64,000 nt of DNA from positions 4,650,001-4,714,000 of the forward strand of contig OW204012.1 in the NCBI GenBank assembly GCA_934047225.1, read 5' to 3'. This document shows positions 1 through 12,107 of the stretch, one piece after another. Position 1 is the stretch's first letter. The number at the start of each line of letters is the position of its first letter. The position numbers and the translations under genes are program-made. The notes beneath the pieces were generated by a model. That model saw nothing but the letters and a program-made list of their open reading frames with translations, ran no database searches and was not told where the DNA came from. Source of the DNA: Ypsolopha sequella (Eukaryota; Arthropoda; Insecta; Lepidoptera; Ypsolophidae).

Positions 1-465
1 TGCGGTCAATGTTCAATAATCCAATAATTGAGATTTGAGTGGATGACGACGCGCCATCGCTCCGTGTTCCAATTTACGCGGGTATAAAATGGCGGGAAAT
101 CTTGGCAGGAGCATCATTTGACGTTTCATATCCTACAGGGATACCAGCTGTAAAGAAAAAAAGACTTTGTAAAAAACACGTGACAAAAATCGAAAATAAT
201 ATTTTATCTTCTCCCATACTGCAATAAGGTAATTACAACATCATAAGCTGTTTTATAAGAACCTACATTATTTGACCGATGCCATAATATTACATATAAC
301 ATGGCAATTCTGCACTGTGATTAGCCAAATTTAGTAAATCACCGCTAGAAAACCAATCACAAGCGATAACGGTCTGTCTTCATTTTTTAAGTCACGCCCT
401 CTTTACTCTTCTCGCTTCTGATTGGTCTCAGGCATCTACATACTAATTCCGTGTGCTCAGGTAAT
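1..465. other. Intergenic, no gene recognised
   Basis: No coding exon, repeat boundary or RNA gene can be supported here. Short open frames are AT-rich and lack any recognisable protein motif. Confidence 0.5.
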
Positions 466-469
466 CATG

Positions 470-1135
470 ACAAACATGGATCATCCATCCATCCATCAGC
501 CTAGTTCGTCCACTGCTGGACATAAGCCTTTCCAGGACTTTGCCACTCCCAGCGGTCACCCTGGAAGAATTGCGGCCCCAGTGGCGTGCACAGAACTTTT
601 TGCTGGAAAAGCAAGCAATTGGTCAAGAATAACAATAAAAAAAATATGAAAAAATTTAAATATCACTTTGAAAAAAAAAAGTTAGTATAGGAAATTTTCA
701 CTCTAGGGTAGACATTGTCTACCCTGCCGTCATACATTTTTTTTTTTCAAATTGATATTAAAATTTTTTCATATTTTTTTTATTGTTGTTCTTGACCAAT
801 TGTTTGCTTTTCCAGCAAAAAGTTCTGTGCACGCCACTTGCCCATACTCACACACGCTGGGCAGGCGGGTTGGTGAGCGCGGTGCCGGAACCCTTGCACC
901 AGTGACGCCGCTGCTCGTCACCAGTCTGTTTCATACTCCTTATTCTGAGGTTTCATATCAGGCCCGGCTATTAGGGATGGATATACCTCCATCCATGGTG
1001 GGCCTCCTGGTTTTTTGCCTGTGAGCTGTCCTCTTACTCTCCCCCGAATTACGTCGAGGTGGTCTCCAAGTAAGATGGTAAGAAGGTGGTACCTCCACAG
1101 TCGAGCAAGGCATCAGTCACGCTTTTGTCCAAACA
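470..1135 (-). repeat. SINE-like ~340-bp repeat, copy 1 (interrupted by a MITE)
   Basis: Three copies of one short element occur in the window: here, at about 51673-52010 (+ strand) and at about 62655-63007 (- strand). Read on the element strand they begin near ACAGGTGGTAGAGCTGATGCC and end in a (GGAT)n-type tail after the motif CCAGCAGTGGACGAACTAGG. The shared 5' boundary suggests a short non-autonomous retroelement rather than random LINE truncation. This copy is split by the MITE at 580-838 and is diverged at its 5' end. Confidence 0.65.
580..838. mobile_element. Foldback MITE nested in the SINE-like repeat
   Basis: Near-perfect terminal inverted repeats start AGTGGCGTGCACAGAAC and run about 80 bp inward on each side, leaving an AT-rich centre. 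The uninterrupted copies of the host repeat read straight through this point, which shows the insertion. The flanking bases are not a clean duplication, so the superfamily is left open. Confidence 0.75.
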
Positions 1136-1225
1136 ATCTTAAAATACTGTTTTAAGTATGTTTCGACCAAATCATGGCTAATTGTTGTTCTTAACAGGAA
1201 AAATAAAGTTAAGTTGTGCACTTTG

Positions 1226-1505
1226 TACTGTGGAGACCGCGCCGGTCTACCGCGTAGTTCTGATTTTCATCAACATCAACTTGAGATTGAAATTTGACGT
1301 GCGTGCGAAAGAGATGGCATATTAGGCGGGCGTCGTCGCACGCACCTCTAATTTCAATCTCAAGTTGATGTTGATGAAAATCAGAATTACGCGGTAGACC
1401 CGCGCATCAAGTAAGACACATTGGACTTTGTACCTATCTTATATTCTTCTCTGAAGGGGCTAATGTCATACTGCAAGTGTATAGCTTGATGTGGTCTCCA
1501 CTGTA
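1226..1505. mobile_element. TA-flanked MITE (CAGTGGAGACC family) carrying a nested palindrome
   Basis: The outer element has inverted ends CAGTGGAGACC (one mismatch on the left), is flanked by TA on both sides, and matches the shorter intact copy at 52291-52405. Inside it, at about 1244-1400, lies a second palindromic element with ends GGTCTACCGCG and ~50-bp arms. A TA target suggests Tc1/mariner-type mobilisation; no transposase is encoded. Confidence 0.7.
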
Positions 1506-1672
1506 CCAAGCAGCTGACGTTTAATCTTAAGTGTAGAGTCCGCGCCACCACTGAAGTCCGATGGATTAAGGCATTTTGGTTCATATTCCAAAGTTAATAA
1601 AGACTTTGCCGCAGTGGTGGCGTGGACTCTTTCTATGATCATCATTCAAAAGCTTTGCGACATTCCCAATAG

Positions 1673-3657
1673 ATGGCGAGCCAAGATATGATGCGCTTCA
1701 CTATCGGCATCGTGTGTGTGGTGGCAGTCATCCTCTCCCTAGCTGAAGTCACTGAAGCCAACTACAAGAACGCTCCGATGAATGGCATAATGTTTGGAAA
1801 GAGGGGACCGACAGGTAACTTTGGGTCTTGGTAAAATCTGTTCACTCACATAGCTTGGCGTTTGAAAAATGTCACCCGCGGATCGGTCGCGCGCCACCAA
1901 AGGAGATCAAAGGATACAGACACCGGCGTACACACACACGCACGTCAGTCTGTCTAGATCTGCCCCCCTATTCTGTATCTTTGGTTGCCGACTGGACTGG
2001 GTGCCTATCATCAAAAACATAGATAAAAACTGAACTTTCAAAATTGCCTTTAGTGGGTATTGAACTATTTACGAACTGTGTCGTCACTTCAAGTGCAAAC
2101 ATATCCTTAGGACATCGGAATTCGATAGTGTATCTATGTTTTTGATGATAGGCACCCAGTCCAGAAGGCAACTAGAGATACATAATAGGCCCGCTGGTCT
2201 TCTAAAAAGGCCGTTTTGCGTGAATCACATTATGATTCTGTTCTAATGCCATCTCTTTTGCACGCGTGTAAAAACTCTGACTAAGTATATCCTACTTTCA
2301 AATAATTTTATGATTCACCTAAGTCGGCCTTTTTAGATCCCCAGGTCCTCTAAAAAGGCCATTTTGCATGAATCACATTATGATTCTGTTCTTTTGCACG
2401 TTTGAAAAAACTCTGACTCCAATGATACTACTTTCAAATCATTTCATGATTCATCAAAGTCGGCCTTTTTAGATCCCCAGTGCGTTACGGTGAAAGGTAT
2501 TTTGATATTTTGTGTATCGAAATTATTTTTTCGTCCATGGAAACATATGGATATTTTTAATATTACATTCCATAATATTTCCGTTGGGCTGTACCGCAGC
2601 TACTTGCCTGGATAGGTATTTATTTTCACATAGTAGATATCAAAAATAGCGTGCGGGTGTACCGGAGCTATGCAAGGGCGTAGCAATGATTTTTTCTGGA
2701 ATATTGGATAATTGAATAAATAATTGAATAATACTCATATTGGAATAAAACATAAAACAATAATTAACCCAGCCGACCGACCACTGACAGATAGATGTTA
2801 AAGACAACAACTTTTCGTTTTTGTTTATGCATGTTAGACATGTTAGTGATGTTAGTATACACATTAGAAGGTGGTGTAGGTATTATTAAAAACATTAACA
2901 TTGTTTTACGTATATTGCTGATGTATTTTGGTTTTATTTTATATTTTACTTTTATTCTGGGGTGGGCCGGACCCACTTACCCCCCCCCCCCCCTTGCTAC
3001 GCCTATGGAGCTATGTGAGTGAATGACTTTAATTTTAAAGAGAACCAAAAAGAAAATCTACAGTGAACAACTGTTGTATAGAGAATAAACGCGAAAATTA
3101 TAAATAAAATCGAGCTGCCCTGCCCATACAAAATTGGCGGTAGATTTTCAAATTACATACGGAAACGCGAAAATATTGTCAAAAGCTCAAAATGTTAGGC
3201 GAATTAGGCTACTTGACGAAAATAAATAATTAGGCGATTTAGGCTACTCGGTAGTCAAAATTAGGCGAATTGAGGTAGCGGATATCTGGCAACCCTTCAG
3301 TTTCAACTTGATATCTCACACGGGTACCGAGCAAAAGGGTCTTGACAGACAGACAGACGGACAGATAGACAGACAGACAGAAAGGCAGGCAGACGGACAA
3401 CGAAGTGATCCTATAAGGGTTCCGTTCTTTTATTTTGCGGTTCATAATCCTAAAAATGCATTCAGTGCGGTTAAAATAAGCGCTGCTCTGAAGTTAATAA
3501 ATAGATGGTTGTTATTGATTTCGTTAAGTCAGTTGATCTGACTAAAGCCCTGTTTTTTTTTTCAGATTACGATTCCCGGGCCAGAACTTATACAGCACTA
3601 TGTGAGATTGCAACAGAAGCTTGTCAAAGTTGGTTTCCATCGCAAGAAAATAAGTGA
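1673..3657 (+). CDS. IMFa: IMFamide (SIFamide-family) neuropeptide precursor, two coding exons
   Basis: The coding exons are 1673-1814 and 3566-3657, joined across a phase-1 GT-AG intron (donor ACAG|GTAACT, acceptor TTTTTCAG|AT). The predicted 77-residue precursor has a hydrophobic signal peptide (about residues 7-29). It is followed directly by the peptide NYKNAPMNGIMF (30-41) and the amidation/cleavage signal GKR (42-44). The C-terminal propeptide has two cysteines (60 and 67) and ends WFPSQENK, the conserved tail of insect SIFamide precursors. The family produces a secreted, C-terminally amidated brain peptide that acts on a G-protein-coupled receptor. Lepidoptera carry an IMF-amide ending in place of SIF-amide. 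The start is the first ATG in the open frame; ATGs at codons 6 and 7 are alternatives. No 5' UTR exon was identified. The intron carries several MITEs. Recognition is strong because signal peptide, amidated peptide and tail are all present. Confidence 0.93.
1959..2196. mobile_element. Palindromic MITE (GGGTGCCTATCATCAAAAAC family), copy 1
   Basis: The two arms carry GGTGCCTATCATCAAAAACA in opposite orientation around a ~100-bp centre. Related copies lie at 17035-17656 and 60183-60910, both with further insertions. This copy sits in the IMFamide intron. Confidence 0.7.
2201..2480. repeat. Two tandem palindromic units
   Basis: Two diverged ~130-145-bp units (2201-2345 and 2349-2480) each start TCTAAAAAGGCC and end GGCCTTTTTAGATCCCCAG, so each unit is itself an inverted repeat. 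They lie in the IMFamide intron. Confidence 0.7.
2672..3006. mobile_element. hAT-type non-autonomous element with 8-bp duplication GGAGCTAT
   Basis: The ends read CAAGGGCGTAGCAATGATT and CCTTGCTACGCCTAT. The 8-bp sequence GGAGCTAT flanks the element at 2664-2671 and 3007-3014. A second copy lies at 10185-10483 with its own duplication. An 8-bp target duplication is characteristic of hAT transposons. Confidence 0.8.
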
Positions 3658-3915
3658 ATAATTCCCATTTGTTCTTTGTACTCATATATCAATCTGACTT
3701 GACGACAATACGATTGGCTTCGCGGATAACTGACCTGTTTGTGTAAAATCTTTTCAAGCATAAAATGACTTGCCAAAATTTATCTGTTTTCTGTAATTTT
3801 CAAGATCTTGTAGTAACTACTATTGAACTTGGTATTTCTATATTACTTATGTATTTTTTTATTGTAATGGACAAGCTGAGTCCTATAAACGCTATTTGAT
3901 TTCTGTATATGATAC

Positions 3916-3921
3916 AATAAA
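3916..3921 (+). terminator. Probable poly(A) signal AATAAA of the IMFamide gene
   Basis: AATAAA lies about 260 bp after the IMFamide stop codon and is the clearest polyadenylation signal before the next repeat. The exact 3' end cannot be read from sequence. Confidence 0.5.
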
Positions 3922-3959
3922 AAAAACCTGATGCTAATTGTTTTAATAATCTTTTTATT

Positions 3960-5390
3960 CCTAGGTATTGACCTATATGTCTTCTTTGACTTTGTTCCTA
4001 GGTATTTATTTATTTTTATTTTATTTATTGAAGGAAAGCTTACAGCTATAATATATATATATAAAACTATTATTAACTAACAGAAACTATCACTATTAAC
4101 TAACACTATTACTAACAGAAAAGCCAATTACAAGTTTTCACAGATAGGTTCAAGGTACAAAAAAAAAGTTACGAGTACAATACAGATATTCACAGTTTTG
4201 AAGTAAGGTAAGAGGTGAAGAAAGAGTAACGTATATAACAACGTAAAAATAACGTCACAATTTAAGAGTATGACATAGCCAAAACAAAAACCAGTTCCGG
4301 GCGTGGCTTATTCTATTTTACGATAGCGCGCGGGGGGAAATTCGTCCCGGTCTCTAAGCTCGCGTCACCATAGCAAAAATACGAATAGAGTGGACGAGGC
4401 AGGGTCAAAAGTAATACGTATTTTATTTTATCTAATTTATTAGTGTATTTCGATCATCGTCACACGGCATTGATCCTACTTGCTATCACGTCGGGACGTA
4501 AATTTATTATGGTCGGCTAAAAGTGGTTTTTTGAGTGTTTGATTTATCAGTTGACCCTCGGAACATTTCAGACACTCCTTTAGAGATACATAATAATATC
4601 GTGACGGTTAATTGTCACCATTACCCATTCTTTAAATATTTTTCGCCCGTTGAGCTGGTTTTACACTTGCGGGAAAATAAATTGGACCAAAAATTTCTTT
4701 ACAAAAAAATTTTACTAAAGTTGTTATTACAAAAAGTGGAAACTAACAAATATTCTCAGAAGGAATGCACCACGTCACTATCTATCTCACTGTAGCCTAT
4801 ATCAATTATGCCTCTCTCACTATTTACTATTTATCTCACTCTAACGCGTGTTAAATGGCATTTCTAATGAACGTCAAATATTTTTACTGCCCGCCACTCT
4901 TTCATTCTAAATTCTAATTATTTAAAAAAATACGCCGCTCCTTTGGTAGTAAAATAGCAATAACTTTTTTTTCAAAAGTAATACACAGAAATTGCCAGTT
5001 CATTTGAAAAACAATATTTGATGAGCCGTTATTTAAGACAATTTGCAAAACTAACATAGGACATTTTTTTCAGGGTGTAGTATCGAACTAACCTAATTAC
5101 AAAAAATTGCTCATAAATTGGGTTTTTATTTTTCTTCCTGATGTAACAGCATTTCAAGGTTTATTTTTGACTTTATCAATAGCATGACTATTCAGAGTTG
5201 CGCAACAAAAATTTTATTCTTAGATTTTAGAACTGGTTAGCTTTGACTCTCAAAAATTTATTCGAATTTATAAAAGTACCATCAACTCGAAGACTATCTA
5301 CTTTTTGCTGAGGTCATAATTGGATATTCTGGTCAGTCATGAGCTGGCTTACCAGCCTTCCAAGGGAAAGCGTTGACTTTTGGGACACCT
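3960..5390. other. Intergenic, decayed LINE 3' end, no gene recognised
   Basis: At 4000-4210 there is a fragment related, in opposite orientation, to the LINE-type tail at 18930-19175 (shared CCAATTACAAGTTT-like segment). The remainder is AT-rich, with no supported exon. Confidence 0.4.
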
Positions 5391-5392
5391 GT

Positions 5393-7185
5393 TTACCCTT
5401 GGGATAAATCGCCAAGTGTTTAAAATATAGAAATTTATTTGTATCATAGTTTGAAATGTTCAGGTCCCTTTACGCAAAATGAAAAAACAAAACTCTTTTA
5501 GGATTAATTTGTTGTCCCTATGTTTGTCTGTTTGTCCGTTTGTCTAGGCAATTTTTCTGGGTAAAATCAATAAATGCTAATATTTACAGCCCTGTAAAAT
5601 ATACATATTATAACGTTTTTATGGCCTTTTGTTTAACTTTTTCATACAAATTTTCTCCTTATGAAAATATAGAGATCAACAATTGACATAATATTTTGCA
5701 TTTGAAAGAAAGCACAGAAAGGAACTGTAGAACAAATAATGTAAAAAATATAAAACCATATCTTTCTATTCTAAAGGGATTAATAATTTACTGTTTGTTC
5801 AATGTGGCGATAGCTTTGTTTATTTTTTTTTTCTTTGTTACAAAGATAACAAATATTTTCATACAAGGTTTTCCTTAAGGGCTATTTCTCCGAATTTGTA
5901 ACAAAATATTAAGAAATAATTATAACGGTAAAGTACAACTTTTAGCTAAGACAATTTATTGTTAAAAGTTTGCTATATGCATAAACATACTTTAATGATA
6001 TTATGGTATCTTCAAAATAATTGGGTTTTCCATAAGCGTGATATCAGATTATTTAAGAAATTTACGGCTGGTATCACGACGACGGATAAGCCAATTATTT
6101 TATTACTATTGTAATATAATTAAAAATATGTTAATGCATACAGCAGACCTTTAACTATAAGTTTTCTTAAGTAAAAGTTGTATTTTTACTTATTGAAATT
6201 GTATTTCTCATCAAGAAGTGCAAGATGACAAGATATTCAAAATAAGTTAATTGAATTTGTGAAATGGTTTCAGGTCAAAACAGTTTTCCATGAAACGGTA
6301 ATTGTTTATACTTAGCAAAGTGTGTAAACTTAGTCATCTTAACATGAACGACGCCTGTATTTCTCTCTTTTTTATTTCCAGTATAGATAATAATATACAA
6401 ACTTGTTAAACTTTGCGTAAAAACGAGGCAATATTGACGATATCCTGATAGCTATTATGATGGTCTTTTATCAAATTTTGCTTTTTGAGCTGTAAAGAGA
6501 CGTAGTTAGATGTCACTAGAATATACTCATGAAAAAAGATATGAAGAAAATAAGCTGTAGACTTCACATTCGGTTTATACCTATTGTATGAATTTTAAGA
6601 AAAATACAGGGGTAAAGGGACCTCTTAAGGAAAACCTTGTATTAAACTATTTGTTATCTTAGTAAAAAATAATTCAAGGAAAAAAATAAACAAAGCTATC
6701 GCCACATTGAACAGTAGATAATTAATCCCTTTAGAATAGAACAACATGGTTTTCATATTTTTTACATTATTTTGTTCAACAATTCCTTTCTGTATTGACT
6801 TTTAAATGCAAAATATTATCTCAAGTGTTCATCCCTACATTTTCATAGTGAGAAAATTTGTATGAAAAACGTAAAAAAAAAAACGTAAAAACCTAAAACG
6901 TAATATAAATAAAAACGTCAATAGTATGTTTTTACAGCTCTATAGAGGGCCGTTTATATTGGTATTTATTAATTTTACCCAGGAAAAATTGTCTAGACAA
7001 ACGGACAGACAGACAAACATAGGGATAACAAATTAATCCTAAAAGAGTTTCATTGTTTTCATTTTGCGTAACAGAACCTGAACATGTACCGACAGGATTA
7101 TCTACGATCTAATAATTTTGCCATGCACTGTAAATATTTCAAAATCTATATTTTAAATGCTTGGCGATTTATCCCAAGTAAGTGT
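5393..7185. mobile_element. Large foldback element (~1.8 kb, ~500-bp arms)
   Basis: The left arm (about 5396-5885) and right arm (about 6610-7182) are inverted copies. Shared blocks include the CTTGGGATAAATCGCCAAG region at the outer ends, a GTTTGTCTG-rich block, and AAGGTTTTCCTTAAG at the inner edge. The ~700-bp centre has no recognised gene. The arms differ by many small changes, so the element is not recent. Confidence 0.7.
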
Positions 7186-7189
7186 ACCT

Positions 7190-9840
7190 ATATAATTTGC
7201 AAAAAACTTCACTTATTGAACCTGAAATGGTGAGCCAATACTAGAGGGTAATTTCACGAAAAGGTCATTGACCTTTGTTACAGATCTCAGTAAGTATAAG
7301 TAAATTAATTTGGGTTTCAATAACGATCACAAAATTATTCTTTTAGAGTAACATATATTATTTTCCCGCATAAAAGTATGAATTCATTCCAAATTCATTC
7401 AGTTTTGTTGTTATGACTATGGCACGATGTAGCTAAATCACTCATACGCATATTTTGTTGAGTTTTTAACGGCAGGAATATGATGCTCGTTGAAATATTA
7501 CTTTATAAAATTAATTTCAATGTGTTTTGAAGTAGTTTTGGGAGATATTTATAGCTTGCAAAAAAGGGCACAGGTTCCACGTCTTACGGGCGCCAACGCT
7601 AGGCGTAGACTAACAATATCTTGCTGCCGCTGACTGCATCAGTGGATTTACGTATTTTTGGAAAAAGGGGGTGCTTTTTTTGACCCGAATAACGTGGTAT
7701 TTGGAAAATGAATAGATATCATTCACACTAATTTTATTAAAAAAAAACCAACAAAATCGCGAAAGCGATACCTGAAACAAAATCGATAAGAAGTGTGCAA
7801 TAGAGGGTTACAAAAAAATTCATTGACAGTACAAATATGAATCGATTAACGTGGTTTGTGGAAAATGAATACCTTAAAGTTCAACCAAAAACATGTATTT
7901 TTTTTATGGCTATACGTAACCTAATTATTGCAACAAAATCATCCGAAAGCTGACATTTTATTTCTGTTTGTATTTTCGTTCCCCATCCAGCAAGAAATAT
8001 TTTAAATTTGAGACCAAAGAAAAGTATCTTACAATCTATTTGTCAGAATCACAAATTATTTATAAACTAGCTTATATACAATATGTAAGAGAAAGATGTA
8101 ACAAAAGCCTGGAAGAACGGGCGGCCATTGGTGTTGAGCTGCAGCAGAGGCCTCCAAGTGGTGCACATATGCAGCCTTAGGAGATGGCTACATATTTGTG
8201 CCTTTTGGGGTAGAAACCCTTGGGCCAGGGAGACCAGAAGCGCGACGACTTTTCAAAGAAATATCCTCGCGCCTGGTCGACGCTTCTGGTGATCGGTGGG
8301 CTGAGGCTTACCTCGGACAGCCTCGCATTCCAACGGGGTAACGCCATCAGCCTGCTAGGGATTCTCCCTTTCGGCAGCGATCTAAATAATATTTTTTATT
8401 TAATTGAGGCGATTTTTTATTTTATTTTCTTTGTAGTTAGTGTTTATTTGAAGTATTACTTACTTCGTAATATCTCAAACAGACAGACGGACATGGCGAA
8501 ACTATAAAGGTTCCTTGTTGTTGACTAGGGAACCCTAAAAAGAAGTAAAATAAATAAAAAATATATTTTGTAGAAATATAATATGGGTATCAAATTGTAT
8601 TAATATCAAATTGGGTATTAAAAAGCTAATTGTAAAAATATATAGTTTGGCTATATTTAATTGCATCTGTTTTGAGAAATCCTTGGAAAACCATAAAAAA
8701 TGTATGTCCCCCCACCTTATCTCCAAACCTGGGGGACCGAAAAATATGAAAATAATTATAGTAATATGTGTTTACGTAAAGATTATAGGAAAAATAAAGT
8801 GGTTATGACAAAATTAAATTTATATTCCACAATACGGAACCCTAGGTACGCGAGTCTAATTCGCACTTGGCCGGTTTTTTTATAATAATCTTTGATGTGT
8901 TGCGATGGATCTGAAATATTTTTTGTCTTTATTTTACCTCTAATTAAACCTCAATACCCATGATTCGCCAATGCTTGTCGAGAGTTTTTCTTGAAGTTCC
9001 TGATTTCTTTCTGAAGTAACTATAAAATTGTGCTGCAATTATCTTTAATGATATGATACTATAAGATATGATATGGTATTTCTTTAATGATAGTTAGATA
9101 ATTAATGATTATTTTCTGAAATACTTATCTATAAAATTGTGCTGCAACTATCTTTAATAATCTTGTACCTGTTTTACCTTATAGTCTTGCAAATATTATT
9201 TATTTTGTTCAAGTTTTTAATATTTAATTGGTGTCTATTTAGAGGTTTGGCTTTTAAATTTAAATAAAACACGAAAAACAATGAAAATGGAAGAAAAATG
9301 GCCATGATGTAGGCTTTGTTTAAAACTCATTGTTATGCCATATTATCTTGGGCATATGGGCGCCACGGTTGGTTTGAATGAAGCACAATCTGGAAGTACA
9401 ATTTTCGACTACCTTAACGGGATACCTGACGCTAGAACATCAACAACACCAGGTTTTTAAGGGTTCATTGGAAGAAACTAGGTCTCTCCTCATATTGAAG
9501 AAAATATATTTGATTTATCGATCTTTTTTCTAAGGATATCACCTATAAACAATGTTTTAAGATTTATACTTTTGTCAAAAAAACATGTTTTCCACCCTCT
9601 TTTTTTTGCTTTTCAAACGTTCGTTTCAAAAACGCGGTTAAGAGATCAACTTGATTTTTTTTTATAAAATAGGCAATAGAAATATGAAGGGATTTTACCT
9701 AAATCCAATATTTTTTTCCCTACAAAATATTTCAGTATTAACTAAAAACACGCCAATTTGTTGTTTCCGTGCGTGATCACTAGTATTATGCGTCCAAGAA
9801 AAAGAGGCCAAAGAAAGAGCCAACATATAATCGCCTCTAT
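7190..9840. other. Intergenic repeat remnants, no host gene recognised
   Basis: At 8110-8390 there is a GC-richer stretch that may be the decayed 3' end of a LINE; I cannot assign it. At about 8480-8880 is an inverted copy of the common lepidopteran repeat with ends resembling CCGGCCAAGTGCGA and an internal GACAGACGGACA block. Relatives lie at 11130-11425, 15780-16000 and 52235-52660. Confidence 0.4.
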
Positions 9841-9849
9841 GAAAAGAAA

Positions 9850-10045
9850 ATAAGGTCTTTGCCATTAGACTTATTGTACTGGACGGGTAATAAAAAAGTT
9901 GCTAGGGGAGCAACTGGGGCCGTATATCGGCAATAACGCGGCGGATATTGGCTTCCAGGTGGTCCAACGTCTGTGATATATTCCCAAAGAAAACAATCCA
10001 TAGGCGTAAGATCACACGACAGTGGAGGCCAGTTGCCACAGTAGG
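9850..10045 (-). pseudogene. Degenerate mariner/IS630-superfamily transposase fragment
   Basis: The - strand frame contains NWPPLSCDLTPMDCFLW, matching the WPPRSxDLTPxDFFLW block around the third catalytic acidic residue of mariner-like transposases. Only this block is recognisable. The fragment is cut on its upstream side by the element starting near 10043. It is a remnant with no function expected. Confidence 0.65.
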
Positions 10046-10727
10046 GTTCCCAACCCTCCCGGAATGCCCGGGAGACTCCGGGAATATTGTTCAACCTCCC
10101 GAGCTCCCGGGATGCAATAAAATCTCCGGATTTTCTAAAATAAAATAATTGTCGTTAACGAACAGATAAATCGCGCGAAATAAAACAAGGGCGTAGCAAT
10201 GATTTTTTTCTGGGGGGGGCCAGATTTTATTATTAACTCAGCCGACTGACCACTGACAGATAGATGTTAAAGACAATGAATACAAAACTTTTCGTTTTTA
10301 TTTATGCATGTTAGACATGTTAGTGATGTTAGTATACACATTAGAAGGTAGTGTAGGTATTATTAAAAACATTAACATTGTTTTACGTATATTGCTGATG
10401 TATTTTGGTTTTATTTTATATTTTACTTTTATTCTGGGGTGGGCCGGGCCCACCTGCCCCCCCCCTCCCCTTGCTACGCCTATGAAATAAATAATGTAAT
10501 GACGAAATAAATTTTGATTTTTCATATTAAATATGAATATTAAAACATGAAAAAATAAAAAGTATTTATTTTCCAACACAAAGTAAGAATTGATTTAAAG
10601 CAACTGGCTCCCAAAAATTTGAAACTAAGCATATTAAAAATAACAAATATTACCGACTTTCATTCAATTGCCCACCGATTTGTTCAAATTTCCCGGGTTG
10701 GTTCCTCGGAGAGTTGGCAACCCTAGC
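10043..10727. mobile_element. hAT-like element (AGGGTT..CCAACCC ends) split by a second hAT element
   Basis: The ends are TAGGGTTCCCAACCC and GTTGGCAACCCTA, flanked on both sides by GCCACAG-type sequence that looks like a 7-8-bp duplication. It interrupts the mariner remnant. It is itself interrupted at 10185-10483 by a copy of the CAAGGGCGTAGCAATG element, flanked by GAAATAAA on both sides. Confidence 0.7.
10185..10483. mobile_element. hAT-type non-autonomous element, second copy (duplication GAAATAAA)
   Basis: Same family as 2672-3006, with the same ends. The 8-bp GAAATAAA lies at 10177-10184 and 10484-10491. Confidence 0.75.
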
Positions 10728-10729
10728 CA

Positions 10730-12080
10730 CAGAGTACATTATTAGTCCAGAGCCGTAAAACTATTAAAAAAAAAAAAAAGTACATTATTAGCCAGTTGCT
10801 CAGTTGGACGTAGCAGCGCACGGTAGGTTTGGCAAGCTGAACGATTTTATTTGCATACCTAATAAATTTGCACAATTTGCAAGCTTTGTTCTGGCGTAAG
10901 TCTATTTATAGTAAAATGGCAAAACTTACATAATAATAATAATTACAATGTTAATTTGCGTAAAGAGAACTTAAGATAAGCACATTCAAAACGGCTAGTA
11001 AAAAAGATTTTTATACCTACTTATTAGATTATACTTATCTATGCTTACTGAACACAAATCAACTGTCAACAGTCAAATTGACAGTCATTAGAAAAAGTAT
11101 CGATAATTTAAAAACCAAACCTCTAAAAAAACCGGCCAAGTGCGAGTCGGACTCACACACGAAGGGTTCCGTACCATTATCTATAAAAACGGCAAAAAAT
11201 CAATTCTGTTGTATGGGAGCCCTTTTAAATATTTATTTTATTCTGTTTTTTAGTTGTTGTAATAGCGGCAACAGAAATTAATTCAGCATCTGTGAAAATT
11301 TCAACTGTCTAACTATCACGGTTCATGAGATACAGCCTGGTGACAGACGGACAGACAGACGGACAGCGTAGTCTTAGTAACGTAATCCCGTTGGTTACCC
11401 TTTGGGTACGGAACCCTAAAAACACCTTTACTACCAAGCCGTGTTTTGCCGAATTTAATAACTCCGACCCATTTTAAACATAATATTTGTTATAATTTTA
11501 TGGTCTCAGGCTCATGAAACGTAAACAAGGAAAGATTTATCGTATGAGAAATCCATCCATCCACTGAAGCAGTTATATTTTCATTATTGGATTTTGGAGC
11601 GGCGCGCAACTTATTTGCTTGGTTCCTTGTCTTGTTTAAAGTTAAGAGCAGTCTCTTCTCTACAAATACGCAACGTGTGAAATGAAGCGTGAATATGACC
11701 TACATTTTAATTTTTTTAGTATAGCAACATCCGTGGGAATTTTGTTGATTTACGCGAATAAACTTTCGATTATTGTGTTTTTTGTGTTCCAATTAGTTTC
11801 TTACTAGCCTTACATTTCCATACGGCAATAATGAAATTTTCCCACAAAGAGAAAATGTTAGTAGTTGCATTTTCTGCGTTATTTTAATAATTTACTGATA
11901 AAACAACATATCGCGTTTTGACATCTGTCAACAAAATGTGTGACGTTTCGCATTGAAAATAGCGAATTTGTATTTCTACCTTATTTTTTTGAAAATGATT
12001 AAACGAGTCTTTAAACTCGTGGTGAAGTGGAAAAAAAACATCTAATTTCCTAATTGAGTTAAAAACCTAATAATACCACA
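10730..12080. promoter_or_regulatory. Region upstream of the myosin V start; promoter not resolved
   Basis: At 11130-11425 lies a copy of the lepidopteran CCGGCCAAGTGCGAGTCGG repeat. The 11570-12080 segment directly upstream of the myosin ATG has no recognised repeat and should hold promoter and 5' UTR. No TATA or initiator can be called with confidence. Confidence 0.35.
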
Positions 12081-12107
12081 ATGACTACGAAAGAGCTGTA
12101 CACGAAG
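12081..12107 (+). CDS. didum: Myosin V coding exon 1
   Basis: This is a 27-nt coding segment, ATG to AAG, followed by the donor GTAAAT. It encodes MTTKELYTK; the ELYTK end is the usual N-terminus of class V myosins. The intron is phase 0 and the context ACCACAATGA suits initiation. Confidence 0.85.

Noticed and set aside
8110..8507. A coding gene in the GC-richer stretch
   Set aside because: The frame is broken and the sequence runs into a known repeat; at best it is a decayed LINE 3' end.
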